35,112 nt of DNA from Bryobacterales bacterium. Its GTDB lineage: Bacteria > Acidobacteriota > Terriglobia > Bryobacterales > Bryobacteraceae. The notes under the pieces were generated by a model, which ran no database searches, was not told the origin of the DNA, and saw only the letters and a list, made by a program, of their open reading frames with translations. This document shows positions 1 to 8,025 of the stretch, piece by piece. A program made the translations under genes and the position numbers. The first letter of the stretch is position 1. Each line of letters opens with the position of its first letter. The stretch lies in contig PMQB01000201.1 in NCBI GenBank assembly GCA_003169195.1, positions 1-35,112 of the forward strand, in the 5' to 3' direction.

Positions 1-54
1 GATCGTCTTCTCGATGGCCAAAGGCATTCCGGACGACACCAATTATTCTCGCAA

Positions 55-528
55 TCAAGCGGCCTTGCGGTTCAACTCGGGTTTAAGCAGCGCTTTCGTC
101 CACTCTTGTCCGCTACCAACGCCACGCTTGTCGAAATGGTACGCCTCGGGAGCTTTGGAAGCGGCAGGCGTTGACTCCCGATAAAGCTCGGCTTGGCGCG
201 TCCGGCGACGATCAAGTCGCGCAGACACGAGTTGTGTTTTTTCACCGGCGTTTGAAATCGATAAACGGCACGCGCAAATATTCTGCTTAGCCCCCGCGAT
301 AGGGGCCGATATGGCGTACCCGTATGCGGCACCAGCCACCTTCTTGTTCATGCTCAAGCACAGGCCGGTTAAGCCATGCGCGCAATTGAGACAGAACCCG
401 GAGGCGATATTGACCAAATTGCAGCGGTGGTAATTTTTGTTATTGCGTCAGTGGGGCCTTCGATCTTTGGAATCGGGAACCTCTTCCACGGCCACTTCAT
501 TCTTGCCTTTGTAGACAACTGCTTTCAC
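55..528 (-). pseudogene. Decayed zinc-dependent glutathione-independent formaldehyde/alcohol dehydrogenase remnant
   Basis: The minus strand preserves pieces of a GroES-like, zinc-dependent formaldehyde/alcohol dehydrogenase in the correct order but in different frames. A GTG at 528 preceded by GAGAGG opens MKAVVYKGKNEVAVEEVPDSK, the usual N-terminus. The frame then slips to read IEGPTDAITKITTAA. After a deletion of the ICGSDLH region comes the structural-zinc segment NIASGFCLNCAHGLTGLC followed by AGAAYGYA. Another slip gives RIFARAVYRF, matching the family's AEYLRVPYADF. A second, larger deletion removes the Rossmann core. The C-terminus resumes as PVKKHNSCLRDLIVAGRAKPSF, and after one more slip ends EWTKALLKPELNRKAA. 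About 475 nt remain of a gene normally near 1.15 kb. No catalytic protein can be made. Family assignment rests on remembered consensus, but the agreement is long and collinear. Confidence 0.85.
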
Positions 529-576
529 GTTTCACCTCTCCCTGTTGCGACGAGAGAAAGCGATGGTTCTGTGACC

Positions 577-628
577 TCCCACAATTACGCGAATTCAGCC
601 CGTAACAATTGGGAGTGCCATTGTGGGA
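577..628. repeat. 9-bp inverted repeat in the gap between pseudogene and PEP-CTERM gene
   Basis: TCCCACAAT at 577-585 is matched by ATTGTGGGA at 620-628. An internal AATTGGGAG at 607-615 could pair with part of the left arm instead, so two alternative hairpins are possible. The element sits in the 529-732 stretch, in which I see no credible gene: the 376-786 plus-strand ORF is largely antisense to the dehydrogenase remnant. Function is unknown; it may be a decayed regulatory or mobile-element end. Confidence 0.4.
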
Positions 629-732
629 TATCGCGGTTGAGTGAAACACGAGCGACAGGAGTGAACACGTCAGGAAGGAGTTTTACCGATGAGAGACGTC
701 AGCGGAGAGTCTTGCAGGAAGGACGGTTTGAT

Positions 733-771
733 GAAGCGGGCCACGTTGGAAAACCCAGCGTGGCCCGCTTC
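733..771 (-). terminator. Strong hairpin terminator after the PEP-CTERM gene
   Basis: GAAGCGGGCCACGTTGG at 733-749 pairs with 755-771 over 17 positions with one G.T wobble, closing a 5-nt AAAAC loop. It starts 17 nt past the PEP-CTERM stop codon. The flank on the plus-strand side is TATTTTA. The minus-strand side has only ATCAAACC rather than a T run, so it may work as a bidirectional or Rho-assisted transcript end. Confidence 0.75.
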
Positions 772-788
772 TATTTTAGAGAGTGAGT

Positions 789-1445
789 TTACTTAGCGAG
801 AGACCGGCGGGACCGTAGGAACAACAAGCCTGCCAGTGCCGCGCCAGCGGAAAAGAGAGTGGAGGGTTCCGGCGCCAGCGCCACGCTGGCGTCGTCGAAC
901 GACCAGTAATTGTCGTCATTCTCAAACGAGAATTGAACGGTTGTGGTGGCCGAAGTCGCCATTTCTTCGAAGCTATATTCGACAAAGGACCCGACTGATC
1001 CGGGTGCGGCAACAGTGGGCGAAAGGGTGAGTAGTGTTGTTCCCCCAAACGTGGCACTGAAGGCATGGTTATAGCCGGCAGTGGGAGCCGTATCCTGCTC
1101 TAACCAAAACGAGATCAAATAATCTAATCCAGGCGTGGTGTTTATGGTCTGGCTGAGGGTGACGGGTGCCTTGCCAACAAAGAAATCCTGGCTCACGTAG
1201 GCTCCGTAGTTCCCGCTATTGGCGTCAAATGAGTCGACGCCATAGTAATTACCACCGGGATTCGCAGTGTTGCCGCCAACTGTCCAGCTGCTAAAACTGC
1301 CCGTCTCGAATCCGCAGTTATTCACCAGGTTCGAATGACCGTAGACTAACGCGCTGCATACATCGGCCTTGGCTTGCGGTGCGCTAGATAGTAAACCGCA
1401 AGCAATCAAAGCTAAAAAAGTAAAAAGTTTTCGCATATTGTTCAT
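789..1445 (-). CDS. PEP-CTERM sorting-domain secreted protein
   Basis: 218 aa exported protein. Residues 1-27 are a signal peptide (basic MNNMRK, hydrophobic core, cleavage near QAKA-D). Residues about 38-190 begin NNCGFETGSFSSW and continue as a beta-rich, jelly-roll-like domain resembling carbohydrate-binding or DUF642-like modules. The C-terminus has the full PEP-CTERM signal: PEPS, a hydrophobic stretch GAALAGLLFL, then RSRR. In this system exosortase/archaeosortase-type enzymes process the tail; no exosortase lies in the window. The start at 1445 is favoured over Met-4 because AGAGGA lies about 10 nt upstream. It follows the S53 protease gene by 24 bp on the same strand, so co-transcription is likely, and ends before a strong hairpin. 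Substrate or ligand is unknown. Confidence 0.85.
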   Translation of the reverse strand: MNNMRKLFTFLALIACGLLSSAPQAKADVCSALVYGHSNLVNNCGFETGSFSSWTVGGNTANPGGNYYGVDSFDANSGNYGAYVSQDFFVGKAPVTLSQTINTTPGLDYLISFWLEQDTAPTAGYNHAFSATFGGTTLLTLSPTVAAPGSVGSFVEYSFEEMATSATTTVQFSFENDDNYWSFDDASVALAPEPSTLFSAGAALAGLLFLRSRRSLAK

Positions 1446-1469
1446 TAGTAGGTATCCTCTTTTTAATCG

Positions 1470-4268
1470 CTACTGCTGTTGCTGTTGCCAGGCGGCTGAA
1501 TAAACTAAGTTGTAGGCGTTGACGGTGCCGAGGCCGGTAGCGAAATCCCAACCGGTTCCGGCGGGATAAGCTTGCGGGGTCAGGCTGGTGACGCCGTTAA
1601 TGATAGAAGCGCACGTGGCTGCGGGCGATCCACCGCCGCCGGAGAGAGTGCAGGTTGGATCGGAAGTATAGTTTGTGCCGCCGGCTGTGAGTGTAATGCC
1701 TGTGACGCCCACGCCTTCGGTTGCTGTGCAAGTGGCTCCGGTTCCCGCTCCAGTGAACTCGGTGAGGGTACAGGTTGGGGCCGAAGTATAGCCGCTGCCG
1801 GGGCTTTCGAGAACGACGGTGATGACGCCAGCGGAGCTGATGGACGTAGCGCAGGTAGCGCCGCTCCCGCCGCCGCCCGTGAGTTTGCAGCCGAGTGAAT
1901 CGGTGCTGGCGTAACCTGTGCCATTAGCCGTTTTTGTGAGAGCGGTGACAACGCCGGAGATAGAAGCAGTGCAGGCGGCATTGCTGCCGGCGCCGCCCGT
2001 GAGCGCGCAGGTAGGAGCAGAGGTGTAGGAGATCGTCCCGCCGCCCGGAGCCGTTACGTTCAGATTCGTCACCGGGCCGGGTCCGGCTAAACCGGGGAAG
2101 GTCATGGGCGCGGCGGACATTACGCCGTAATCCGTTGTTTTACCAGTGGCCGATGGGCGGTAGCAGTCGTATAGCCGAGCAGCGGAACCGGTGCCGGTTG
2201 TGGCGCAGGGCAAGAAGATGGAGCCTTGGGTCACATCGTTGAACACGCAGGTGGAACCAATGGCATTGCCCAAGCTGGAGTTGCAGTTTGGATTGCCCGT
2301 TGCGCCATACTCGGTATTGGCGATGGCGTAGTAGACGGTGTTGGCGTTGCCCCAGCGTTCGCCGGTTTTCTGATTGACGAGTGCTTGGATACCGGCCCAA
2401 ATGGGCGACGAGACCGAGGTGCCGCCGTAACCGGGCCACTCGGAGACGGGGTTGCTGCAAGGAGTGGCAGCACCCTCACTGACTTCCGTGGCGTTCGGGT
2501 TCGACATGCAGATGACATAGAAATGGTTCCATGCGCCGGCGGCGGCCATGAGGGCTACATCGGGGATGTCGCGCACGCCGTCGTTCGGATTGCCGACAAC
2601 GGATTGCCATGTGGGCTTGGCGTATCCGGCGCAGGTGCCGCCTGAATGTGGAGCACCGGAAGTGGTGGGCGCGCCGGTGGCGCAGTTACTGGGTCCGCCG
2701 CTGCCGGAACCGGTTGTGAGAAGGTCGGAAGTACTAACGAACGGCCATGTATTGCAAACGCCGATACCGCTCGGACCGTAGCCATTGACAAGGCTGGACG
2801 AACTGTAGGTGCTCAGAAAATTAATGATGAGATTGTCGGCGCACGATTGGTTCCAGGGGATTTCGGGGATGTACGATTTCGCTGAGCCGTAATTGGCGGT
2901 GTTGGTGGCGCTCCAATAAGTAGTTTCTGTACCTGCGTAGGAGTCCCCGAAATCCGTTCCACCGACGGAGATGTTGTAGGGCGTAGAGGTAAAGCCGCTG
3001 ACCGTGATGCCTTTGGTGGAGTCGGCACCATTGGCATTGGAACTGGCCGGACCCTCGTCGCCGGATGATACGAATACCGAGACACCCTCAGCTACTGCTT
3101 GCTGATAGGTGCTGTAGTATGCGGCGTTTGCGGTTGCGCCATTCTGGGACTCGGACTCGCCGTAACTAATGCTGACGATCGACGGCCCGGTGGTGTTTGC
3201 GCCCGGGGCATTGAGGAGATTTTGAAGGGCAATCAGACCGCCGAAAGTGGTTCTGGTGTCTCCACAGACGGCCACTTGGATGGCGGCATTGGGTGCGGCC
3301 GCACTGGCCCATTCCATGTCAATCGCGACTTCATCGTCGGTGCCATCGCTCAGGTCGCCCGGATCGGTACAGTTGTTCGCGCCGGTGGGCGGGGCTGGGT
3401 GAGTCTGGCTGATAGAACCATATGGATAGGGGCGGGACAAGCCTGCCACTTTGCGGAACGAATTCCAGTCGCCGAGACTATAAGCATCCTCATCTTCGAT
3501 CACTACGATGGTTTGGCCTTTGCCGGAGATGCCAGCACTGAAAAGCGGATTGATGTTATAGATGGTGGCGAGGTCAGCGGGCATGAGCGCTTCGCAATTC
3601 GTAGAAGCGTCGCGGAGACCAGTCAGAAATCCGCAGTTACCACCAATTGTGAACTGCGTGCCGGGGCGCTTAAGAGATTGTCTCGCCATTTTGCGCGGTT
3701 TGAAGTCATTGAGGGACACGACGCCCTTTACCAAACTGGACAGTTCGGAGGGAATCTCGGGATCGCTCATATTTGCGATATGGGTCTCGCCATTGACGGA
3801 GAGTTGGTGAATCTCGGTGCGGAAGCTTTCGCGCACTTGGCCTGAGGTGCCGGAGAAATCAACCAGCATGTGGTTTGGATAGACGGAATTGACGGTGAAG
3901 CCGTGAAATTGCAGCCAGCGAGTTACTTTCTCAACGTCGGATTGGGCGACGCCGTAGTTCTGGCCGAACTGGTCGGGCGTGATCCAATGATGAAAACTGG
4001 CCGACTTGGGGTTATGCAGTTGATCAATCAAGGTAACCAGCGCTTTTTCCTGCTCGGGAGCGCGCTGGAGAAGGAGAAACATGTGATCGATGGGGTATGA
4101 ATCGTCCAGCCGGCCACGATCGTTTTCGGCGTTCGCTTCGGGTCGGGTGTTGCCCCGAAGCGTCACAGTGTTATTCTTTTCATCAATATTCTGAGCCGTG
4201 CCGATGCTGACGAATACCATCACAGCGATCAGGCTGGCGAAACTGAAACTAAAACCGCGCTTTGACAT
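1470..4268 (-). CDS. S53 family peptidase (pro-kumamolisin/sedolisin) with internal tandem repeats
   Basis: About 932 aa secreted serine-carboxyl endopeptidase of the sedolisin family, typically active at acid pH. Visible parts: signal peptide (residues 1-26), pro-kumamolisin activation domain (about 50-200), then the catalytic domain. Catalytic Glu and Asp lie in DEVAIDMEWA (about 315), the oxyanion Asp in SSGDEG (about 403) and the nucleophile Ser in GGTSVSSP (about 615). FNDVTQG and the distant GTGWDFATGLG form the calcium-site region, but between them lie about four degenerate 35-40 aa repeats of the type GYTSAPTCTLTGGGGSGATC (about 740-890). The protein ends in QQQQQ. Two start codons abut (GTG 4271, ATG 4268); GGAG 8 nt upstream fits the ATG best. 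Likely co-transcribed with the PEP-CTERM gene downstream. Likely role: extracellular protein degradation. Confidence 0.93.
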   Translation of the reverse strand: MSKRGFSFSFASLIAVMVFVSIGTAQNIDEKNNTVTLRGNTRPEANAENDRGRLDDSYPIDHMFLLLQRAPEQEKALVTLIDQLHNPKSASFHHWITPDQFGQNYGVAQSDVEKVTRWLQFHGFTVNSVYPNHMLVDFSGTSGQVRESFRTEIHQLSVNGETHIANMSDPEIPSELSSLVKGVVSLNDFKPRKMARQSLKRPGTQFTIGGNCGFLTGLRDASTNCEALMPADLATIYNINPLFSAGISGKGQTIVVIEDEDAYSLGDWNSFRKVAGLSRPYPYGSISQTHPAPPTGANNCTDPGDLSDGTDDEVAIDMEWASAAAPNAAIQVAVCGDTRTTFGGLIALQNLLNAPGANTTGPSIVSISYGESESQNGATANAAYYSTYQQAVAEGVSVFVSSGDEGPASSNANGADSTKGITVSGFTSTPYNISVGGTDFGDSYAGTETTYWSATNTANYGSAKSYIPEIPWNQSCADNLIINFLSTYSSSSLVNGYGPSGIGVCNTWPFVSTSDLLTTGSGSGGPSNCATGAPTTSGAPHSGGTCAGYAKPTWQSVVGNPNDGVRDIPDVALMAAAGAWNHFYVICMSNPNATEVSEGAATPCSNPVSEWPGYGGTSVSSPIWAGIQALVNQKTGERWGNANTVYYAIANTEYGATGNPNCNSSLGNAIGSTCVFNDVTQGSIFLPCATTGTGSAARLYDCYRPSATGKTTDYGVMSAAPMTFPGLAGPGPVTNLNVTAPGGGTISYTSAPTCALTGGAGSNAACTASISGVVTALTKTANGTGYASTDSLGCKLTGGGGSGATCATSISSAGVITVVLESPGSGYTSAPTCTLTEFTGAGTGATCTATEGVGVTGITLTAGGTNYTSDPTCTLSGGGGSPAATCASIINGVTSLTPQAYPAGTGWDFATGLGTVNAYNLVYSAAWQQQQQ

Positions 4269-4562
4269 CACCTTATCTCCAATGCTTTTGCTTTAAATCG
4301 AAAAACGAATTGAACTTTTAATGCGTGTGTACAGAGTTCGACCGCGCAGCAATCGCCGCGTAGAGGACAGGCCAGCTACCGCTGGACTAACTAAAATTCA
4401 GGATGTGGCCGTAGTATACCAACGGTATGAACTCGGCGGCATCTACGGAAAGTACTGTCGGTTTATTCGGGTAAAGATGCTTCCGGGCGCAGAAACGAAG
4501 GGATTCCGCCTCAGCTCGTCGCAAGAATTGTCAGTGCTACCTTCGATTTGGATAGATAAACC
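4269..4562. other. Intergenic region between divergent S53 protease and exonuclease III genes
   Basis: About 294 nt between divergent genes with no credible ORF. It must hold both promoters, but I see no convincing -35/-10 pair. A GGTCGAACTC-like segment near 4335-4350 superficially recalls a tRNA T-arm but does not fold as one. Confidence 0.5.
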
Positions 4563-5333
4563 ATGGTTATTGGTAGTTGGAACGTAAACTCGATCCGCGC
4601 TCGACTCGATCATGTCAAGAGCTGGCTCGCTGATCGTAAGCTGGACGTCTTGCTGCTGCAGGAACTCAAGGGTACAGAGTTTCCACTGGAGCCATTCACT
4701 GAGTTGGGTTACATAGGTACGGCGGTCACGCAAAAGGCGTACAACGGCGTCGCGATCCTGGCGCGTCACCCGATCGAAGTGGTGAGCACCACGCTGGCCG
4801 GCGACGATGAGGATAGTCATGCGCGTTTTTTGGAGGTGATGATCAACGGCATGCGGATTGTCGATATCTATGCTCCCAATGGCAACCCCGTGGGCAGTGA
4901 CAAATTTGCTTACAAGCTCGCGTGGCTGCTTCGGCTTAAGAAGCAGATGGAGATTTGGCTAGCCAGTAACACACCCACGGCTGTTGGCGGAGACTTCAAC
5001 ATTATCCCGGAAGACATCGATTGCCATAAGCCCGCTTCGTGGATGGGCGATGCTTTGTTTCAACCTGAGCCGCGGGCTTGTTATCGCGCCATGACGGGGC
5101 TCGGTTATGTGGATGCGTTCCGATTCTTGCATCCAGGCGAAGGGGGGCAATTCACATTTTGGGATTACTTCCGAAATGCGTTCGAACACAACCGAGGTAT
5201 TCGCATTGACCACTTTCTGTTGTCGCCCGGACTTGCTGGGAAACTTACGGCTTGCGAAATTGACAAAAGCCCGCGGGGACGGGAAAAGCCTTCCGATCAC
5301 ACACCGATTCTGGTTCATTTGAACGATCGATGA
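4563..5333 (+). CDS. xth: Exodeoxyribonuclease III (AP endonuclease family 1)
   Basis: 256 aa, the usual length for the ExoIII/Xth family. It cleaves DNA 5' to abasic sites and degrades 3' ends in base-excision repair, in the cytoplasm. All family motifs are visible in order: WNVNSIRAR (7-15), the metal-binding Glu in LLQELKG (about 37), YAPNG (about 105), GGDFNI (about 141) and the terminal SDHTP (about 246). The ATG at 4563 gives the canonical N-terminus although the upstream Shine-Dalgarno is weak. It converges on the topoisomerase IB gene with only 2 nt between stop codons, so there is no room for a dedicated terminator. Confidence 0.95.
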   Translation: MVIGSWNVNSIRARLDHVKSWLADRKLDVLLLQELKGTEFPLEPFTELGYIGTAVTQKAYNGVAILARHPIEVVSTTLAGDDEDSHARFLEVMINGMRIVDIYAPNGNPVGSDKFAYKLAWLLRLKKQMEIWLASNTPTAVGGDFNIIPEDIDCHKPASWMGDALFQPEPRACYRAMTGLGYVDAFRFLHPGEGGQFTFWDYFRNAFEHNRGIRIDHFLLSPGLAGKLTACEIDKSPRGREKPSDHTPILVHLNDR

Positions 5334-5335
5334 TT

Positions 5336-6425
5336 TCAGCTGGCTTTTTCCAACAATCGGAGCAATAGTTTTTCTTCGGCCTTGGTTCTGCCGCCTGCCT
5401 GGCTCACCGCTTTTTGGTAAAGGGATGCTAATCTCCCGTTCTCATATTCGGAGAGCACAAGCGGATGAATATAAAACTTCCGGCAAGTGGCCGGCTTGTT
5501 ACCGAGTTCTTCCGCCACTTGCTGGACCGCTTTGGCCACGCGCTGTTTTAGCGTACCTTCTTCCTCATTCATGCCAATCAGACTGGTGATGGCCAGACAA
5601 CTGCCGTTCCAAGTCCTGAAATCCTTGGCGGTAATGTTTTCGCCGGTCGTCGCCAGCAGATATTCGTTCACGTCACCGGAATCCAGGGCGTGAATGTTGC
5701 CTTCGCTGTCTTTGTACTGGAACAACTCGGAGCCGGGTATGCAGCGGCACTTTTTGATGATCATGGCCAATCGCCGGTCGCAGAGGGTGATATCGTGATC
5801 CACTTTGCTCTTACCGCGAAAACGGAAGTGGATGTGCTCGCCCAAAATTTCGACGTGGCGGTTACGCATGGTGGTCAAGCCGAACGACTGGTTGGCCTTG
5901 GCGTATTCGTCGTTGCCGATGCGGATGGAAGTGGCTTTGAGGAGTCGTACCACGGCGGCAATGAGCTTGCGCTTTTCGAGTCCCTTGCGGCGCAGATCCG
6001 ACTCCACGACGGCATGGATGCGCGGCAACGCTTTGCCAAAGTTGAGCAGTTTATCGAACTTCACGGCGTCTCGAACGGCTCGATAATCGGCGTGATAGCG
6101 GTACTGTTTGCGGCCGCGCGCATCAACGCCTGTGGCTTGAAGATGGGCATCCTCTCTGTTGCTGATCCAAACGTTTTGCCAAGCGGGTGGAATGACTAAG
6201 CGCCGGATGCGAGCGAGTATCTTGCGGTTGCGAATGATTCGGCCGTTGGGCGTCGAGGTATTTGAAGCCCTTGCCCGCGCGAATGCGTCGCAACCCTGGT
6301 TCGTTGGATGTGACATAGCGTAAACCCGCGTGACGTGCCGCCTTTGCGGAAAGATGCGACACGAGGGTGCGCTGTGCCGGCCGTGGATGCAAACTTGGGC
6401 TTGCCACGTTTTGATGTTTGGACAA
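5336..6425 (-). pseudogene. DNA topoisomerase IB (eukaryotic/poxvirus type), single-base frameshift near N-terminus
   Basis: Type IB topoisomerase, which relaxes supercoils through a 3'-phosphotyrosyl intermediate. The long ORF (5336-6316, 326 aa) holds IPPAWQNVWI, ATGVDARGRKQYRYH, the active-site Arg in RIGNDEYAK, the Lys loop FRFRGKSKVDH, KDFRTWNG, and the Tyr in KFYIHP. Its first roughly 22 residues are out of frame. The real N-terminus, GLRYVTSNEPGLRRIRAGKG then FKYLDA, is in another frame beginning at a TTG at 6425. The frames join if one C is removed from the GCCCAACGG run at 6248-6250, giving LDANGRIIRNRKILARIRRL. Rejoined length is about 362 aa, full size for the family. Either a real recent mutation, a programmed slip, or a sequencing error. 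If translated from ATG 6316 it would lack about 35-57 N-terminal residues but keep all catalytic ones. Confidence 0.85.
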
Positions 6426-6462
6426 AGATAGGCGCGAGAATGCTACTTAGTATTTCTGCGCA

Positions 6463-8016
6463 TTATGCGGCGCTGGCTTTTAAACCGGCGCTTTTTTTCA
6501 GCACAAATGCAAGTGGGGCGCAAATGGCCAACAGCAAGGCGAGATATCGAAAGTCATCTACGTAAGCCCACAGTTGTGCTTGTTTGTTCAGAGCTGTGTT
6601 GGTGAGAGCGTAAGCACGAAGCATGGCTTTTTCGGGACCGGCATGCAATGACATCATTTGGGTAGCGTTTAGGAGGACACGATGCAAAATGGGATTGGCG
6701 TTTGAGAGGGAATGGACGATCTCATTGCGATGAGATTGTTGATGGCGCTGTGCGATGGTGTTCGCGGCTGAAATGCCGATGCTGCCGCCAATATTTCGCA
6801 GCAAGTTGAATATGCCGCTGGCATTGCCAATCTGAGCTGGCGGGAGTGTTCCTAGAGCGACATTTGACAAAGGCACAAATGTGAGGCTCATGGCGGCGCC
6901 GCTAATAACAATGGGCCAAATCAGTGAGTAAGGTGCGATATCGAGCGTGACGTTCGCGGTCCATAAGCTGGCGGCTGCCAATAGGCTAAAGCCGAGGAAG
7001 ACAATTTTTCGGGCGTCGACCTTAGACAAGATGAGGCCCACGGTAAAGGCAGCCACGATGGAGCCTAATCCACGCGGAGCCACTGAAAGGCCGGCATGAG
7101 TGGCGTCGTAGCCCAGCAGCGTTTGGAAGAACAACGGCAGGACGGTGGTGATGCCATAGATACCCGCGCCCAAAACGAAAATCAACAGCGAGCCGAGGGC
7201 CAGATTTCGGTTGCACAGTGCGCGGATATCGACAAGCGGTTTGTCGTGAAGCAGTTCGCGGGCAATGAAGAGCAAGAACGTAATTACGAAAATGGCGAAC
7301 GCCCAGCGGATCTTCGTGCTTCCAAACCAATCGTCTTCCTGGCCTTTGTCGCATACGAACTGTAAGCAGGACGACCAGAGGGCCAGAAAGCCTAAGCCCA
7401 CGCCGTCAAGCCGCGAGGGTTTGGCATTTTTGATGTAGGGTGGATCTTCCAGGAAGCGGCTCTGCAACAACAGCGCCAAGAGTCCGATGGGAATGTTGAT
7501 GTAGAAGGCCCACCGCCAAGAGGCAGCATCGGTGAGCCAGCCGCCCAAGGTGGGGCCGACCACGGGTGCCACCACCACACCTAATGCGAAGAGTCCGAGC
7601 GCTTGCCCGCGCTTTTCTGGTGGGAAGCTTTCGATTAAAATGGCTTGCGAGATAGGTTGCAGCGCTCCGCCTCCCGCTCCTTGCACGGCGCGCGCGATGA
7701 GAATAAAGGCGAGGCTGTGCGCGATTCCGCAGGCGAATGATGCCGTGGTAAACACCACAATGGATGCCATGAGAAACCGTTTGCGGCCGAACTTTTCAGA
7801 GAACCAATTGCTGGAAGGTAGGAATACGGCGTTGGCAATCAGGTAGACAGTGAGCACCCACTCCGCCTGGTTATTTGTAGAAGAAACACTGCCGGCAATG
7901 TAGGGCACTGCAACGCTGGCAATGCTGGTATCAATGACTTCCATGAAGGTAGCCAGCATGACCGCGATTGCAATCAGCCATGGGCTATGACTGGGCTTCC
8001 AGTTTTGATCTGCCAT
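6463..8016 (-). CDS. emrB: DHA2-family MFS drug:H+ antiporter (EmrB/QacA type)
   Basis: 517 aa inner-membrane transporter with the hydrophobic profile of the 14-helix DHA2 branch of the major facilitator superfamily. Visible signatures are VMLATFMEVIDTSIASVAVP in helix 1, loop 2-3 motif A as GRKRFLMAS (about 77-85), and the motif C-like stretch VVVAPVVGPTLGGWL (about 148-162). It starts 9 nt after the EmrA-like gene ends and is the last gene of a tolC-emrA-emrB operon, so it should form the proton-driven inner-membrane pump of a tripartite exporter. Substrate cannot be told; hydrophobic toxins or uncouplers are typical for EmrB. No regulator gene is adjacent. Confidence 0.92.
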   Translation of the reverse strand: MADQNWKPSHSPWLIAIAVMLATFMEVIDTSIASVAVPYIAGSVSSTNNQAEWVLTVYLIANAVFLPSSNWFSEKFGRKRFLMASIVVFTTASFACGIAHSLAFILIARAVQGAGGGALQPISQAILIESFPPEKRGQALGLFALGVVVAPVVGPTLGGWLTDAASWRWAFYINIPIGLLALLLQSRFLEDPPYIKNAKPSRLDGVGLGFLALWSSCLQFVCDKGQEDDWFGSTKIRWAFAIFVITFLLFIARELLHDKPLVDIRALCNRNLALGSLLIFVLGAGIYGITTVLPLFFQTLLGYDATHAGLSVAPRGLGSIVAAFTVGLILSKVDARKIVFLGFSLLAAASLWTANVTLDIAPYSLIWPIVISGAAMSLTFVPLSNVALGTLPPAQIGNASGIFNLLRNIGGSIGISAANTIAQRHQQSHRNEIVHSLSNANPILHRVLLNATQMMSLHAGPEKAMLRAYALTNTALNKQAQLWAYVDDFRYLALLLAICAPLAFVLKKSAGLKASAA

Positions 8017-8025
8017 GCGTGGTCT

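Noticed and set aside
376-786. 136-aa plus-strand ORF
   Set aside because: Partly antisense to the dehydrogenase remnant and running through the terminator hairpin, with no recognisable domain.
689-796. 35-codon ORF with a strong GGAAGGAG ribosome-binding-like site
   Set aside because: It runs straight through the terminator hairpin and into the antisense end of the PEP-CTERM gene; the peptide has no recognisable features. A real small protein cannot be excluded.
3099-3845. 248-aa plus-strand ORF
   Set aside because: Antisense shadow of the S53 protease, whose catalytic motifs lie on the other strand.
4330-4415. Minus-strand segment resembling a tRNA (CCAGCGGTAGCTGG and GGTCGAACTC)
   Set aside because: No acceptor stem, anticodon stem or consistent T-arm pairing could be formed.
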